64,000 nt of DNA. It comes from Saururus chinensis. Its lineage: Eukaryota > Streptophyta > Magnoliopsida > Piperales > Saururaceae. This document shows, piece by piece, positions 36,900 to 49,860 of the stretch. The DNA lies in NCBI GenBank assembly GCA_035235625.1, contig CP141141.1:22813968-22877967 (forward strand), read 5' to 3'. Each line of letters opens with the position of its first letter. Positions within the stretch are counted from its first letter, which is position 1. The translations under genes and the position numbers were made by a program. The notes under the pieces are model-generated. The model saw only the letters and a list, made by a program, of their open reading frames with translations, was not told the origin of the DNA and ran no database searches.

Positions 36900-39800
36900 T
36901 TTGCTATTTGCCTTGTCCTCAAGGTGACCAAGTTGGATAGCGAGCCATAAACTCCTCCTCAGGCATCCATGTGGCATCCTCAAGTGACTGATCGTGCCAA
37001 GAAATCAGAACCTCCATGATGATGTGACCTGAGCGACGAACCCGTCGCTTATCAAGTACCGAAGTAGGAACAAGGTCAGAAGGTGGAACCGGGCCCATTA
37101 AGGGGGTGGTGGAGCATCAGTAGCCAAAGATGAGTCACCTATGCAACTGCACAGCCGGGAGACATGAAAGACGGGGTGGAGTAAGGAATCAAGCGGCAGA
37201 GCCAGGCGTAGGCCACTGGACTAATATGCGCCTCCACAGTATACGGCCCATGGAACCGGGGGGCGAGCTTGGAATGCTGGGGCTGAAACAGGGATGTCTG
37301 GCGCTAAGGAAGAACAAAGACATACACCAAGTTACCCACAGCGAACTCCCTATCCATGTGATGGCCATCGTAAATCTGCTTCATCTTGTTCTGTGCAGAC
37401 GACAAGTTCTCCTTAAGCTGCCGAAGAACCTCGTCTCGTGTCTAGAGCATATAATCCACCTCAGCCACGGAGGAGCGGTGAGGAACATAAGATAACACAG
37501 TTGGGGGTGGACGGCCATACAACACCTCAAAAGGGGTGAACCCAGTACGTGTGTGATAAGCAGTGTTATAAGACCACTCTGCCCATGGTAGAAGCTGAAG
37601 CCATTGGCAGGGTTGAGACATCGTGAAGCAGTGGAGGTACTGCTCCAAGAAGCGGTTTACCACCTCTATCTGGTCATCCGTCTGCGGGTGATAAGCGGTG
37701 CTCATGTGAAGAGAAGTACCCTGTAACGTGAAGAACTCCCGCCAAAACTGAGATATGAAAACCCAATCGTGATCAGAGACAATGGTACGCGGCATGCCAC
37801 GGAGTTTGGCCACCTCCCAAACATAAAGCTCCGCCACTAACTTGGCGGTGAATGGATGTCCCAGAGCACAAAAGTGAGTGTACTTGGACAACCGGTCCAC
37901 CACCACCATAATCACCGATTTTCCCTACACCAAGGGCAAGGCTTCCACGAAATCCATTGAGATGTCCTCTCAAACCTTATCGAGGATAGGCAAGGGCTGT
38001 AGCAAACCCGCAGGAGATGTCATGGTGGCGTTAGCTCGCTGACAGACATCACAAGCGGCCACATACTCTTGGATGACCCGATGAATACCCTACCACATAA
38101 AGCTCTAGCTGACCCGCTTATAAGTGCAGAAAGCTCCCTCATGGCCAGCCACCGGAGTGTCATGGAAGTGGGAAAGGATTCACCGATGAAGATCCGTAAC
38201 ATCAGGGACCCATAGGCGGTCCTTCCAAAATAGAAGGGCATCCTTCCATGCAAAGAATGGACGGGCAGCGGAGTCGGCCTAGATGGTGGTAATAAGGTCC
38301 TGTGTCTAAGAATCACCAAGGTAGGACTGCCTCAACTCCTCAATGAATGGAAAAGAGGGGGTAGAAAGGGCCAAGTACGATTCTGGAGTAGGGTGGCGAG
38401 AGACGGCGTCTGCCACTGTGTTGTCGGACCCTTTCTTGTACACAACCTCATAGTCATAGCCGAGTAATTTACTGACCCACCATTGCTGAGATGGAGTGGA
38501 CACCCGCTGTTCGAGGAAATATTTTAGGGGCTGGTGGTCTGTACGGATCAGGAACCGGCGGCCAAGTAGATACGAATGCCACTTATTGATGGCGAGGACA
38601 ATAGCTAACATCTCTTTTTCATACACTGACAGAGATAGAGAGCGGCCAGCCAAAGCCTTACTGAAGTAGGCAATGGGAAGCTTGCCCTGTAGCAAAATAG
38701 CCCCGAGTCCAGTATCCGACATGTCTGCCTCCACCACAATAGGCCGGCTGAAATCGGGCAATATAAGCACAGGAGCTGAAGCCATAGCCTGCTTCAGTTC
38801 GTCAAATGCAGCCTGAGCAATCGCATCCCATCCGAAAGCCCCCTTCTTCAGAAGCTCTGTAAGGGGCCGAGAAATCTCTCCATACCGGTTGATAAACCGC
38901 CTATAATAGCCCGTGAGGCCAAGAAAACCCCGCAGCACTTGTACCGAAGTAGGCTACGGCCAAGAGAGCATGGCGGCCACCTTGGACGGGTCAGTAGCGA
39001 CGCCATGCCATGAGATAATATGGCCCAAGTAATCAACCTGCGGGCTGCCAAAGGAACACTTTGAACACTTTAGGAATAAAGAGTTAGTTCTCAGGATAGC
39101 AAAGACAGACCTGAGATGCTCCAGATGCTCCTCCCACGACTGACTGTAAACCAGAATGTCATCAAAGAAGACCATGATATAGTGGCAGAGGAACAACCGG
39201 AAGAGATCATTCATAAAGCACTGGAATGTAGAGGGGGCGTTGGTCAGCCCAAATGGCATGACAAGAAACTCGAAATGGCCATCATGAGTCCGGAAGGCTA
39301 TCTTGTGCACATCGATAGGCTGCACCCAAATCTGATGATACCCAGAACGAAGGTCGAGTTTGCTGAAGACCGTGGCACCGGACAGCTCGTCCAACAACTC
39401 CTCGATCACCGATATGGGATATTTGTCTTTGACTGTGATGGCATTCAGAGCATAATAGTTGACACAGAACCGCCACATACCATCTTTCTTCCGAACCAAC
39501 AACACCGGAGAAGAATAGGAGCTGGTGCTAGGCCGGATGATCCCTGACTGGAGTATGTCCACCACAAGACGCTCTATCTCCAACTTCTGAATATGAGGAT
39601 ATCTATAAGGACGGACATTGGCCGGTGCTACCCCAGGAATGATCGGAATATGGCGGTCATGAGGCCGCACAGGGGGAAGGCCCGACAGCTCGGCAAAGAC
39701 ATCATGATGGGCATCCAATAACTCCAAAAGATCTGGGGTTGGGGTCTCCTGCGTCACCTCGACTGTCACGCATTGTTGCAAGAGGATCCCTTGGGGTGCG

Positions 39801-41580
39801 AACCGGAGGAAGGACCCCGCAGTCTGGGCTAAGAGTAGGGTGCCCGGCCGAGAGCCCTCGATTCAAACCCACTGTCCGTCGTCAAAATCCATAACCATGT
39901 CCCTGAAGTTCCAAACCACGTCGCCGAGCTCCTGCAACCACTGAACCCATAACACCACATCCACCCCTTTAGTCGGCAGGAGAAAGAGGTCAGTGATGAA
40001 GGTGTGGCCCTGAATACAGAGAGCGGCTTGAGCATAGACGCCTGAACTTCAAAGATGCTCCCCGTCGCTGATCAACACATCGAAGGGCTTCCAGTCAGAG
40101 ACGAAGCAGCCAAGACGCTGTGCCACCTTATCATTAATGAAATTGTGGGTGGAGCCACTATCTACCAAGATGGCCACCTGATTCCGCTTCAGATAGCCTT
40201 GAACGTGCATCATGCAAGGAGTAAAGGCCCCAGAGAAAGCATGGACAGAAATCTCTGGCTGCACATCATCAGAGTATGGCGCATCAGCTCTGCCGTCGAC
40301 GGCCTCCTCCTCAACCTCCTCTACCAATAGGCTGCCCTTGACTTCACAGCGATGTCCCAGACAAACTTCTCATCATAACGAAAACAGAGTCCCTTGGACC
40401 ACCGCTCCTCCATCTGCGCCGGTGTTAGGCAATGGACAATCTGGCCTGTGGGAAGGGCTTGCGGGCTAGGTCGGCCTGAGGCCGGGATGGGGGGTGGTAG
40501 GGGGAGTGATCAGACCACTGGGACATGGATAGGCGCCCAACCGACCCCTTTCCACTGTCGGGTTTGCTTTTCCTCCTCTATGAATGCATGACGCACTGCA
40601 TCCCTCATGCTGGAGCAGGGAAAGTGGTGCATCTCCTCCAAAATTTCCGCTTGAGCCCTCTCTTGAATGTGCCCACCAAGGCGCCCATCGGCCAGTCCGA
40701 AAGACGGTTGGCCACCTTCATGAACTCCGTGTAGTAGGCCCAGACAGTAGTGGTTTGCCGCAATGATGATAGCGTCTCATTGAAGTCCTGAAACTCGTTC
40801 GGGCCAAACTGGATGCACAACTCATTGGAGAAAGCGGCTCAAGTGGGGTAGCACACCTCCTTTTCGAAACTTTGGAACCAGATGGAGGCGTCCCCGTTGA
40901 GGTGGAAGGCCGCTATGCGCAGTTGTTCAGCCTCTGAATGTGTCCTTTGGTAGGCAAAAAACTTGTCCGCCTTGTACAACCATTCCACAGGGTCATCATC
41001 CCCAGTGTAGTGGGGAAACTATAGGTGGCCCAAACGGGGTTCAGCCCCGCCCCGTGGTCCTCCGCAAGGTCCCTAGTACTCCTCCCAGTCGTCTTCCATG
41101 TCCTGAGATAAATTTCTAGGAAGTGGCATCATTGAGGCATTTTCCCAAATACTTGGTGTCCCTCACGTGTCCCAGGCCTGGCGTTTCCCATCCACACCTT
41201 GTTCAAACGTTCCAAAACATATGGGACCTTGGAAAACCTTGTATCCTTGTCTTTCGATGCAACATGGTCAAGGCTGTACGAACCTGGAACTTGGGACGAA
41301 CCCCTTTTTTCCATGAAGACCGTTGGCAGCCTGGGAAGGAGGGGCGCTGAGCGCTCTGCCTGTAGTTGTGCCACTGCCAGGCTCAGCGCATCCACCTTGG
41401 CCACCCCCATGCTCAAGGATCTTACTTCGGCCATGATTTGGGCCAAAGTTGGTTTGCTAGTGGACTATGGAACAACCTTTGGACTATCCGCTGAGACGGG
41501 CGCCTCCTTCTCTCAAAGCACTTCCGGGGTTGAGGCTGCTTGCTTGCTGCATGCCATGGCCTGGGATCATAAATGCTCCG
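36900..41580 (-). pseudogene. Reina-like gag-pol polyprotein (interrupted)
   Basis: Gag: 41446-40605 (FGPNEFQDFNETLSSLRQ). Protease: 40327-40049 (VDSGSTHNFINDKVAQRLG). Reverse transcriptase: 39781-38954 (VRKKDGMWRFCVNYYALN, VFFDDILVYS). RNase H: 38938-38306 ([30 protein letters not shown]). Integrase: 38319-37442 ([38 protein letters not shown]). Chromodomain: near 37020-36900 (WHDQSLEDATW). Stops are few and mostly replace Gln or Arg (for example TAG in WP-Q-PTSVQVLRG near 38952), indicating recent inactivation. Confidence 0.9.
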
Positions 41581-41587
41581 ATACCAA

Positions 41588-41899
41588 TGATGTACCTGAT
41601 ATAGGCACAATCGGTACCTTGGAGAATTACACAGTGAAAGGGAAAGAAGAAGGAAGAAAGGAGAGGAATATCTGAATAGTTAATTGCATAAACTAAACCA
41701 AGGGAGGGGACGACCCTCTTATGGGGAGCCGCACCCTCCTTCCTTGGGAAACATGCTGCTAGTGGGCCCGACTATCCCGTGGACCACTAGAACTCCTAAC
41801 ACAGTTTAATAATAACATACATAAGCAAATACTAACTGAATACAAATGAAAATAGTCTAATGTGCTGCAATAAAGGATGTCGGATGAACGTGCACAACA
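41588..41899 (-). repeat. 5' LTR of the Reina-like element
   Basis: 312 bp, ending CACAACA and followed directly by the AGAAA duplication. Confidence 0.92.
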
Positions 41900-41904
41900 A
41901 GAAA

Positions 41905-42480
41905 CAATGTATTTTTTTATTATACATGAAAGCTTAATGATGATATTTTCCATAATAACGAAGATTGAATTCTAGATTATTATGAGATGAATATAAAAAA
42001 ATAGTTAATGATTATACTTATGAGTTTCTATTATTTAATGAATATGGATTCCTATGCCCTAGTATTTTTTTTACTTGATAGTGTTTTAGTTATTTTTGTA
42101 TTGCTTTCTTATTCTTAAATTAAAGCTTTAGAATTTTAATTTGGATAGTTTAATTACCTTTAAATTCTTATTTACTTTTGTTAGTTACTTTAGCCAAGTT
42201 ATTCTCTTTATATTTGATTATTATTTCAGGAAGAAATTCATAATTCTAAAGATATATAGGTCCAATCCGGTATACAAATGGACAACTAGTTAACTAACCC
42301 GAGGCCAGCACATAGAACATCTTTTCATTGGTTGTGATTGATACACATAAGGAAAGACAATGAGACTAATTGGATAACAAAAAGAAGACTCAAATATACT
42401 TATTTGCTAAATAAATCATTGATTATTTGATTGATTTAGAATCTGATCATTGTGAAAGAAGCAACCAATCAAGGAATTAA
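41905..42480. other. Unclassified inserted DNA, middle part
   Basis: Continuation of 35151-36575 after the Reina-like insertion. AT-rich, no domain recognised. Its last bases ATTAA form the left flank of the solo LTR. Confidence 0.35.
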
Positions 42481-43382
42481 TGATCGTTTATAATTAAACC
42501 CTTTGCAAGTGTACAAGGTAATTATACTAGGATGAGTATTTAAGGGTTGTCGAACCTCAGGGACAAATGAATTATTACTAAATCTAAAGAGGAATTTGCT
42601 AATTGAAAACTAGAAAGAACTTAAACTTAAATTAAGCAAAAGAAAGGAATCAACTAATTTAAAAACAAGAGATTAATATGATAGAATTTACTTAGGAAAT
42701 CAAATCCACTATAGAACCATAACAATTTCTTAACTTTTAATCCAAATCTAGTGTGAATATGAATAAGTATTTTCAGCTACAAGCTAGAATTACTTCAGAA
42801 AGAATCATTAATTAAATTCCATGACATGAACTATCTTCGACAATAGCACGAATCATCTACACTAAACTAGCTATAGGCACGACTCGTCTAATCTTAGTAT
42901 AACTCATCCAAGTCATTAATTATCTGAACATAAAAACTATTGTATGACCATCTCATCTAAATCACAGAAATTAGAATTGATGTAAATATCAAAACCACAT
43001 CAATCTATCATCTACAAGACAATAAATCAACATAGATTTGAATAAACATGAAAAACTCTTCCATTAAAAAGGAAATCCTTATCATACAATTGTCATAATT
43101 CACAACTGAGATCTAAATTAAAAAGAAAAGAAACTGAAACTTATATATAGCTTCATCAACTCCTAAGTAAAAGAAAAGTTTAGCCTTCCATTGTAGAAGA
43201 AAGCACTTGAATCTCCATTGAAGGCTTTGAGTTCTTCTTCATCTTCTTCTTCTTTTTTCTCTTCAGAAAATCTACTGGAATCCTTTAATTTCGAGCCAAA
43301 TATGTCTTTATATAGGTATAAAAACCGTAGCAAGAAGTTCTATATAAAAAGGACTCAAAATTGGCTTAAACTGCGCATTATC

Positions 43383-43490
43383 TCGTTCAAATGCCCTGTA
43401 TGCCCGTTCGAATGCCTATACTGACTTTTTCTCCAAAATCACGTTATCCCGTTTGATCCTTAAAAACTCCTCATTCGAACGGCTACATTG
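43383..43490. repeat. GATCGATC/TTCGAA motif cluster E (solo LTR)
   Basis: Contains CTCGTTCAAATGCC, GCCCGTTCGAATGCC, CCCGTTTGATCC and CATTCGAACGGC. Same position as cluster B but with TTCGAA words dominating. Confidence 0.6.
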
Positions 43491-43877
43491 TTTCTGCAAT
43501 CTGGACAGTTTTTCTGGACAGTCCATTTTCTGTTCATTAAGCTCTTTCTTTCATGTCCATATTAATTTTCAACATGTTTATAACTTCGAAAAGTTGTCCA
43601 AATCACTTTAAAGCATATCAAGACTATTTTAAATTATTCCAAACATCGTCCAAGTACTTCAATAAGCACATTTTACCTACAAAGCATAAAATATCACATT
43701 TTAGATATGTAGAATATAATTAAGATCCCAACTTGATTCAAATACATATCTAAACTACTAATAACTACCAAAATTAATTAATAATCAAACTAAAATACTA
43801 ATATCTATCTTAATCTAAATAAACCATAACCAACTCTAAATTAACCTAATCTATACTAACAAATAAGGTAAAAAGGC

Positions 43878-43878
<1 letters not shown>

Positions 43879-43930
<52 letters not shown>
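43879..43930 (+). repeat. (AT)n microsatellite
   Basis: Uninterrupted AT dinucleotides over about 52 bp, near the end of the solo LTR. Confidence 0.95.
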
Positions 43931-43932
<2 letters not shown>

Positions 43933-43943
43933 CATACTTATCA

Positions 43944-44820
43944 ATCAATCAGGATGTAATCAAGGGATATGATTGGACTTTTCCCTTTGAAGTAACCTCT
44001 TCTACTATTATAAATAGATGGGTGGACGTGATGGAGGCATCATCCCTCATCTTTGGAGCTCTCTTCTCCTATTTTTTTTCTCTTCTTTTGTATTTTTGTT
44101 TTTAGTTTTATTATAATGGCTTTCTAAGCACTCAAGCTAAGGCTAGAGGTGATTTGTAACAATCTAATGAAGTTCTAATCATGTTTAATCAATGGTTTTA
44201 AGTAAGTATTGGTTGTTTGAAATGATGTTCATTTAATATCGTTCTTCTTCTTGTTTCTTTGTGATTTGGATACATAAGATGCTTGAAGGCTCTTCTTCTT
44301 AATCTTTTGTGATTTTGATACATAGAACTCTTGAAAAACAATTATTTTTTATCCTTCATCTATTCAAAGTATTTTCTATCTTTGTTTTTGCTTTTAATTT
44401 TCATATCTTTCGGTTAGATAAAATCTTCATTCGATTCTAACTGAGATAACATGACACATGAATAACATCACTAGATGTCACAAAGACCCTTAATGCCTTA
44501 GTATTTTATCTTATTAATTTCTCAACTCTTTATTACCTCAATACTCTTCTAGTCTTTCTCTCTTAATTTTTCCTCCTTCTATTTTTTCGCAATCATTTTC
44601 TTTGTTGCACAAGGCTTTCCCTGTGGATCGACCTTGTCTACTACAATTGGCAAGCAAAAAAACCTGAATTTGACTTCTTCATAGTCTTGGTTTAGACGTA
44701 ACAACATCTCGCAATGTCCCCGTCTAAAGAACTTGCAAGCAAACAAGACCAAACGACAACAAAACATCTCCTCCCCTAGGAGGAGCATCTCAAAAGAACA
44801 AAAGTATTAATTAATATTTT
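43944..44820 (+). other. Unclassified inserted DNA, right part (LTR/leader-like)
   Basis: Contains a TATA-like ATTATAAATAGATG near 44008, followed by a pyrimidine-rich leader, then TTCCCTGTGGATCGACC near 44617. Similar phrases are common in the U5 region of plant gypsy LTRs. No reading frame is recognised, so the family is left open. Confidence 0.4.
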
Positions 44821-45557
44821 TTAGTTCCGGCCAACATCACTTGATGTTAGTTGCTTACATACTCATCAGACAACATCTCTAATGTTTCCAACAAGATCAG
44901 ATCCAAACGTAGTTTTTCCTAAAACTAAACTATTCTAAGAAGCATAGCATCACACATGCAATGCTTAAGTATTTTATAACAACCTACATTTTATGCAAAT
45001 CCTTTAATCGTTCTACTTGTTATAATTAAACAGGCAATATCAAACAATGTTATTAATTATCTCTTGAACCATTGGTCGATAATTAATATCCCCGTCTAAT
45101 CCCAGCGATAGACAGACTCATCAAATGTCAACCTAAGTGACAAATGATACACTCACCATGGACCACCCTCAAAGGTAAATCCATGACAAAAACCCTAGAA
45201 TCCACTAGGCACATAGAATCCACTAGGAAGTACTATCACCCATCCTAGCCCATAAAGGACCTCACCAGAGTGGAAGGGCATGGCCCACAACTACACCTAA
45301 ACAGAAGTGGCAGGAAAAGCCAACCAAGCAGGATGTCAGCTAATCCAAATGTGTGTATACTAAATGATCCTTATTAGATCGGAAGTGAGCCCGGCTCACG
45401 CAGAAATCCCTCCAATGGGGAGGTGCAACTACACAGTCAAATCAATACCTCCTCAATAGAGCTAAAACTCAGGAAACCATTCTAAACCCTATCTTGCTCA
45501 TCAATAAGCCAGGATTTTGAATGACTATCCCAAACCCCATTAGTCCCTTCTAGACTA
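44821..45557. other. Decayed LTR-like DNA
   Basis: Phrases such as ACACTCACCATGGACC and CACCAGAGTGGAAGGGC resemble interior parts of long gypsy LTRs read on the minus strand. No ends or coding domains are seen. Confidence 0.3.
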
Positions 45558-46855
45558 GGGTTTAACACACAAAACTGCCATCAGTTCATCAACCAAGGCA
45601 AATCGTCAGGTCAAAGGCTTTGTTCATTCTATGAACTAGTCACATACCCCTATGAGGTATTTTAGTCTTTATCTTGATTAAGTATTCTCGCCTAATCCAA
45701 ATCTATCTAACCCCATTGATTAATCTTCCATTAATCTTAAGCTAATGATAAATTCTTATCACAACAACAATAGTAATCATCAAAACAAAGAACAACATAA
45801 ACAATACAGACCCCCATAGGTCCAAGCAAATTATAATATTAAGAATCAAACTCAATAATGATATTAAAAATGTTTGAGCTCTCGTGCCCTAACCCTCCTT
45901 GGGTTAACTTATCAAATCTCTATGAAAATTGATCATAATGCACCTAAGGCATTAAGGTAATTATTTCACCTTAGACCACCAAAGTCTTTATTACTCAAGA
46001 GGTTTTTGTATAATATTGGCCCGTTAATTTCATTCACGTGAATGTGGGCCGGTCAGCTCATAAGAGTATTTCTGTCATTTTGTTTAGGGTTTTCTTAAAC
46101 CCTAATGGATCCAAAACTAATATTAGGGATACACTTTGACGTTATGAACCCGAGGAAATTTTTTTGCTATTAAATAGGGTTGTAAATCCCTTGAACCAAC
46201 CCCGGTTCAATTAATAGTCTTTCCTTAACCTTAGGGGTAAAATAATTAAATATCAATTTATTTAACTATTTTACCCAAAGTGTATCCTTGATATTAGTTT
46301 TGGATCCATTAGGGTTTAAGAAAACCCTAAACAAAATGACAGAAATACTCTTATGAGTTGACCGGCCCGCATTCACGTGAATGAAATTAACGGGCCAATA
46401 TTATACAAAAACCTCTTGAGTAATAAAGACTTTGGTGGTCTAAGGTGAAATAATTACCTTAATGCCTTAGGTGCATTATGATCAATTTTCATAGAGATTT
46501 GATAAGTTAACCCAAGGAGGGTTAGGGCACGAGAGCTCAAACATTTTTAATATCATTATTGAGTTTGATTCTTAATATTATAATTTGCTTGGACCTGTGG
46601 GGGTCTGTATTGTTTATGTTGTTCTTTGTTTTGATGATTACTATTGTTGTTGTGATAAGAATTTATCATTAGCTTAAGATTAATGGAAGATTAATCAATG
46701 GGGTTAGATAGATTTGGATTAGGCGAGAATACTTAATCAAGATAAAGACTAAAATACCTTATAGGGGTATGGGACTAGTTCATAGAGTGAACAAAGCCTT
46801 TGACCTGACAATTTGCCTTGGTTGATGAACTGATGGCAGTTTTGTGTGTTAACCC
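45558..46855. repeat. Long inverted repeat, ~580-bp arms, ~139-bp loop
   Basis: Left arm 45558-46137, right arm 46277-46855. The arms are reverse complements at more than 95% identity by eye; over 270 bp next to the loop I count about five differences. A transcript across it would fold into a long hairpin. No terminal motif typical of a DNA transposon and no coding region is seen. The arms carry LTR-like text, so an inverted duplication of retrotransposon sequence is the likely origin. Confidence 0.9.
46175..46262 (+). repeat. 88-bp direct repeat, copy 1 (in the hairpin loop)
   Basis: Begins TAGGGTTGTAAATCCC and recurs almost unchanged at 46869-46956, just beyond the right arm. Confidence 0.85.
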
Positions 46856-46868
46856 TATCATTCTTAAG

Positions 46869-46956
46869 TAGGGTTGTAAATCCCTTGAACCAACCCCGGT
46901 TCAATTAATAGTCTTACCTTAACCTTAGGGGTAAAATAGTTAAATATCAATTTATT
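46869..46956 (+). repeat. 88-bp direct repeat, copy 2 (right flank)
   Basis: Near-identical to 46175-46262, so the right arm of the inverted repeat is bracketed by a direct duplication. Confidence 0.85.
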
Positions 46957-47348
46957 GGGATTTTTTCCTAACTTATGGCTTGGTCCAAATTTAGGATTTA
47001 CATTAAGCTCTCACTGAGATTTTTATCAATTTTTAAATCAACTCATAGGCCCCTGAGCCATTGCCCCTAAGTCGGGTAAGTAAACTACTACTTAGTTATA
47101 AAGGTAAAATAGTCATCTCCTAGATGCTGGGATTTTTTCCTAGCCTCAAACTTGGCCTAGTTACCCATCCTATTCCCTCAGACATTATGTACTTTTCTTC
47201 AAAATTTTCCACACCTAAAACCTACTAAACCGTACCAATTCAGTGGATATTTTTTTTATTGAACCAGACCGGAAATAGGTTCCCGGTCCAATCATCGTCT
47301 CCTTCGCTAAGAAGGGAGACAATCCACAGAGAAACTCCAGGGAGATTA
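46957..47348 (-). mobile_element. Remnant of a minus-strand gypsy LTR, left part
   Basis: No coding signal. With 50983-52122 it forms the host sequence of the solo LTR 47349-50977. GGGATTTTTTCCTA occurs twice, near 46959 and 47130. Confidence 0.35.
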
Positions 47349-48441
47349 TGTAAGAACTCTTGTCTTAAACCGGTTTACATTCAATTTTATTTATTGTTTA
47401 ATGGTTATCGTGTGGTTTAAGCCTTTTCTAATCGATTTTGGTGATTTTTGAAAATAAATGTGGTTTCCAAAGGTTTTAATCAAAACCAACTTCATATTTA
47501 TGAGTTTTAAGTGAATCAAAACCATTTGGGAATTTTTGGTATTTTTTCAAAATTTTCAAAAATTAGGGTTTGGCGGGACCCCTGTGGGCCCCATGGTCGA
47601 ATTTGGCGTTTTTGGTCCTAAACATCTTAGACATCAAAACAAGTTATTAGAAAAAAATTTAGAATTTTTTTGGTCCTAATTTTGGTTTAAATGGCCAAAT
47701 TTCTTTATTCTAGTTAAAAATTCTATTCACACCCGAAGTTTTAATAATGCATTCTTTCCTATAAAAGGAAAGTGCTGACCCCTTTTCTATTTGGGAAAGG
47801 GATGAGCTAGGAGATTTAGAGCCTAATTCCCCATTAGGCCCAAAATAGAAGTGATTAGAGGTAAGATTTTCTTAATTCTTTCTTAATCATTATGGTTTTT
47901 CATAAACTTTCCCCAATCCCTTTATTCTACATTGATTCAATTCGTTTTTAAGCCATTAAATCACTGATTTACACCTCTACTCTAAACCCTAGCTTTCAAA
48001 TTTTCATTTGTATGTCTCCAAAGCTCTAGATCTAGTATTTTTTCAATGATTTTCAAGTTTAAATCGGATTTAGATGGGTATTAACAAGAAAATCATTTAC
48101 TTGGAAGGTTTCGGAGGTGATTGAGGAGCAAATCAGACTAAAAAACAAGGTAAAAGATAATGGGTTTAATCTCAGCCTTATTAGGTTTGAAAAATCTTGA
48201 TTTTTGTGTGTTTTGCTTGAATGGGTTTCTTGTTTAGAGCTTTAATGGTAGATTATTAAAAACTTAATCTTTTGCCTTGATTTCTTAGGGTTTTGATTTG
48301 GAATGGGTTGATTTAACATTCTCAAAAGTTTGATTGAATTTTCATGATGTTTGAGGCTTAGATTGAAGATTTTAAGTTTCATTAATGGTGTCTCAGTTTG
48401 GTTTTCAAAATGAAGAAGACGAACCAGATTTGTCGTTATGG

Positions 48442-48520
48442 CAATTGATCGCCCTTGTAGGTCGATCGATCGGCCAAACGGAATTTCAGGTCGATTTTCA
48501 AGAAAGGCCAATCGATCGGC
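48442..48520. repeat. GATCGATC motif cluster F (solo gypsy LTR)
   Basis: Contains CAATTGATCGCCC, GTCGATCGATCGGCC, GGTCGATTTTC and GGCCAATCGATCGGC within 80 bp. Confidence 0.75.
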
Positions 48521-49860
48521 TACATAGCAGATTTGGGCATTTGGGTTTCTATGCTTATTTGGGTATTTTTACTCCCAATTGATTTTTCTAATGTTTATTT
48601 CGAGTGTTTTGAGTTAGAATAATCTATTGGAAGGATATGTTATTTAGGTTTGGATTTTATGAGGCATGTTTAAGTAATTTGTGGAACTACATGATTATTG
48701 TTAGACATGTTAGCATTGATTCCCTTAAGTCTACGGTGGATGAAATTCTTATGTATGACCATAATATGATATGTTATCATATAATATGAAGGAATTGTGG
48801 GTGAATGGTGATATCATGTTCTAGCTTCATGTGTAGAATAATTATGCTTGTAGGAGTTGAGCATTTGATTTCACATGAACGGAATGATGGTTTACAATAG
48901 ATTTCACCATGATTTCAGTTGGTAACTATGATTAGATTTTATCAAAGCACGTGTGTATTGCTTTATGAGCTATTGTCAAAGCATGGTCATGTGCTTAGAG
49001 ATGTATGAACACACACACACACATGTGGGGAAGTTATTATTAGGAAACCATAGTTGTTTATGATTCGAATGTGATGCATGTGGGGACTGATGGGAGCACA
49101 TTCCATGTGTTGGAATTCACATAGAGATTACTCACGTATGTATCATGTTACATCCATCATGAAATGGATTTCATGTATGAGACTTTACCGATGTTTAACC
49201 GAGTTTGATCGATTGGATGCAATGGAGTGGGATTGCGTGCCAGTTTAATCAATCGTGGGATTAAATGGAACTTGGCTGGTCCGAAAGGACATGATTTTGA
49301 TTTGAGTTCTTATGTGGAACAATGGATACTCCCCGGGTTGAGTTGAGTCAAATTGAGTTATGTGGGGACGAGTTGTATACTTGACATGCAGATGAGATTT
49401 ATTGAGATAGTCATCTTGACCCTGAGAATCCAGAGTGGCACACCTTCATGCACCGGCTTCCACATGTTCTAGGGTTCCCTGTGTGAGAATTTGGGCTTTC
49501 CCTCATCACAGGAGATGTCCCTGGGCGAACATACCTACTCTAGGTTCTTTTTGTGAGAATCTGACATCCTTAGCTAGGATCGTCCTGGGCGAGCAGACTT
49601 AGGGGCTGACTACCTTGATATTTTATATTTCTTGTGTGGAAATCAAACTATGTCCCACCTATGTGGCACTGATTGTATTCACTCCTTGATGGAGTCATTC
49701 ACCATTTGTAATGATGCATGTGTATTACGATTATTATGCCCAGGATTGCATAGGTGGTGTAGGGATAGTGTGACATATGTTATTATGAGTTATTATGCAT
49801 GATTGTGTATCATGTGGTTGACACGTTTGTCGTGCAGGGAGAATGAGCTATGGAATAGAT

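Larger units (their letters stand above)
36576..41899 (-). mobile_element. Reina-like gypsy element with TSD AGAAA
   Basis: 5,324 bp with two 312-bp LTRs (36576-36887 and 41588-41899) that differ at about 15 positions (about 95% identical), each running TGATGTACC to CACAACA. The flanks are identical: AGAAA at 36571-36575 and 41900-41904. The primer-binding site TTGGTATCGGAGC (minus strand, beside 41588) fits initiator tRNA-Met. Compact size, short LTRs and a C-terminal chromodomain suggest a Reina/CRM-type chromovirus. A moderately young insertion, but its coding frame is already broken. Confidence 0.92.
42481..43943 (-). mobile_element. Solo LTR (family S1), second copy, with (AT)n
   Basis: 1,463 bp, TGATCGTTTA to ACTTATCA, very similar to 24041-25212 over most of its length. 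The flanks ATTAA (42476-42480) and ATCAA (43944-43948) fit a 5-bp duplication with one change. An (AT)n run of about 52 bp at 43879-43930 accounts for part of the extra length. No coding region. Confidence 0.8.

Noticed and set aside
39116-39547. 143-codon plus-strand frame
   Set aside because: Antisense shadow of the gypsy reverse transcriptase.
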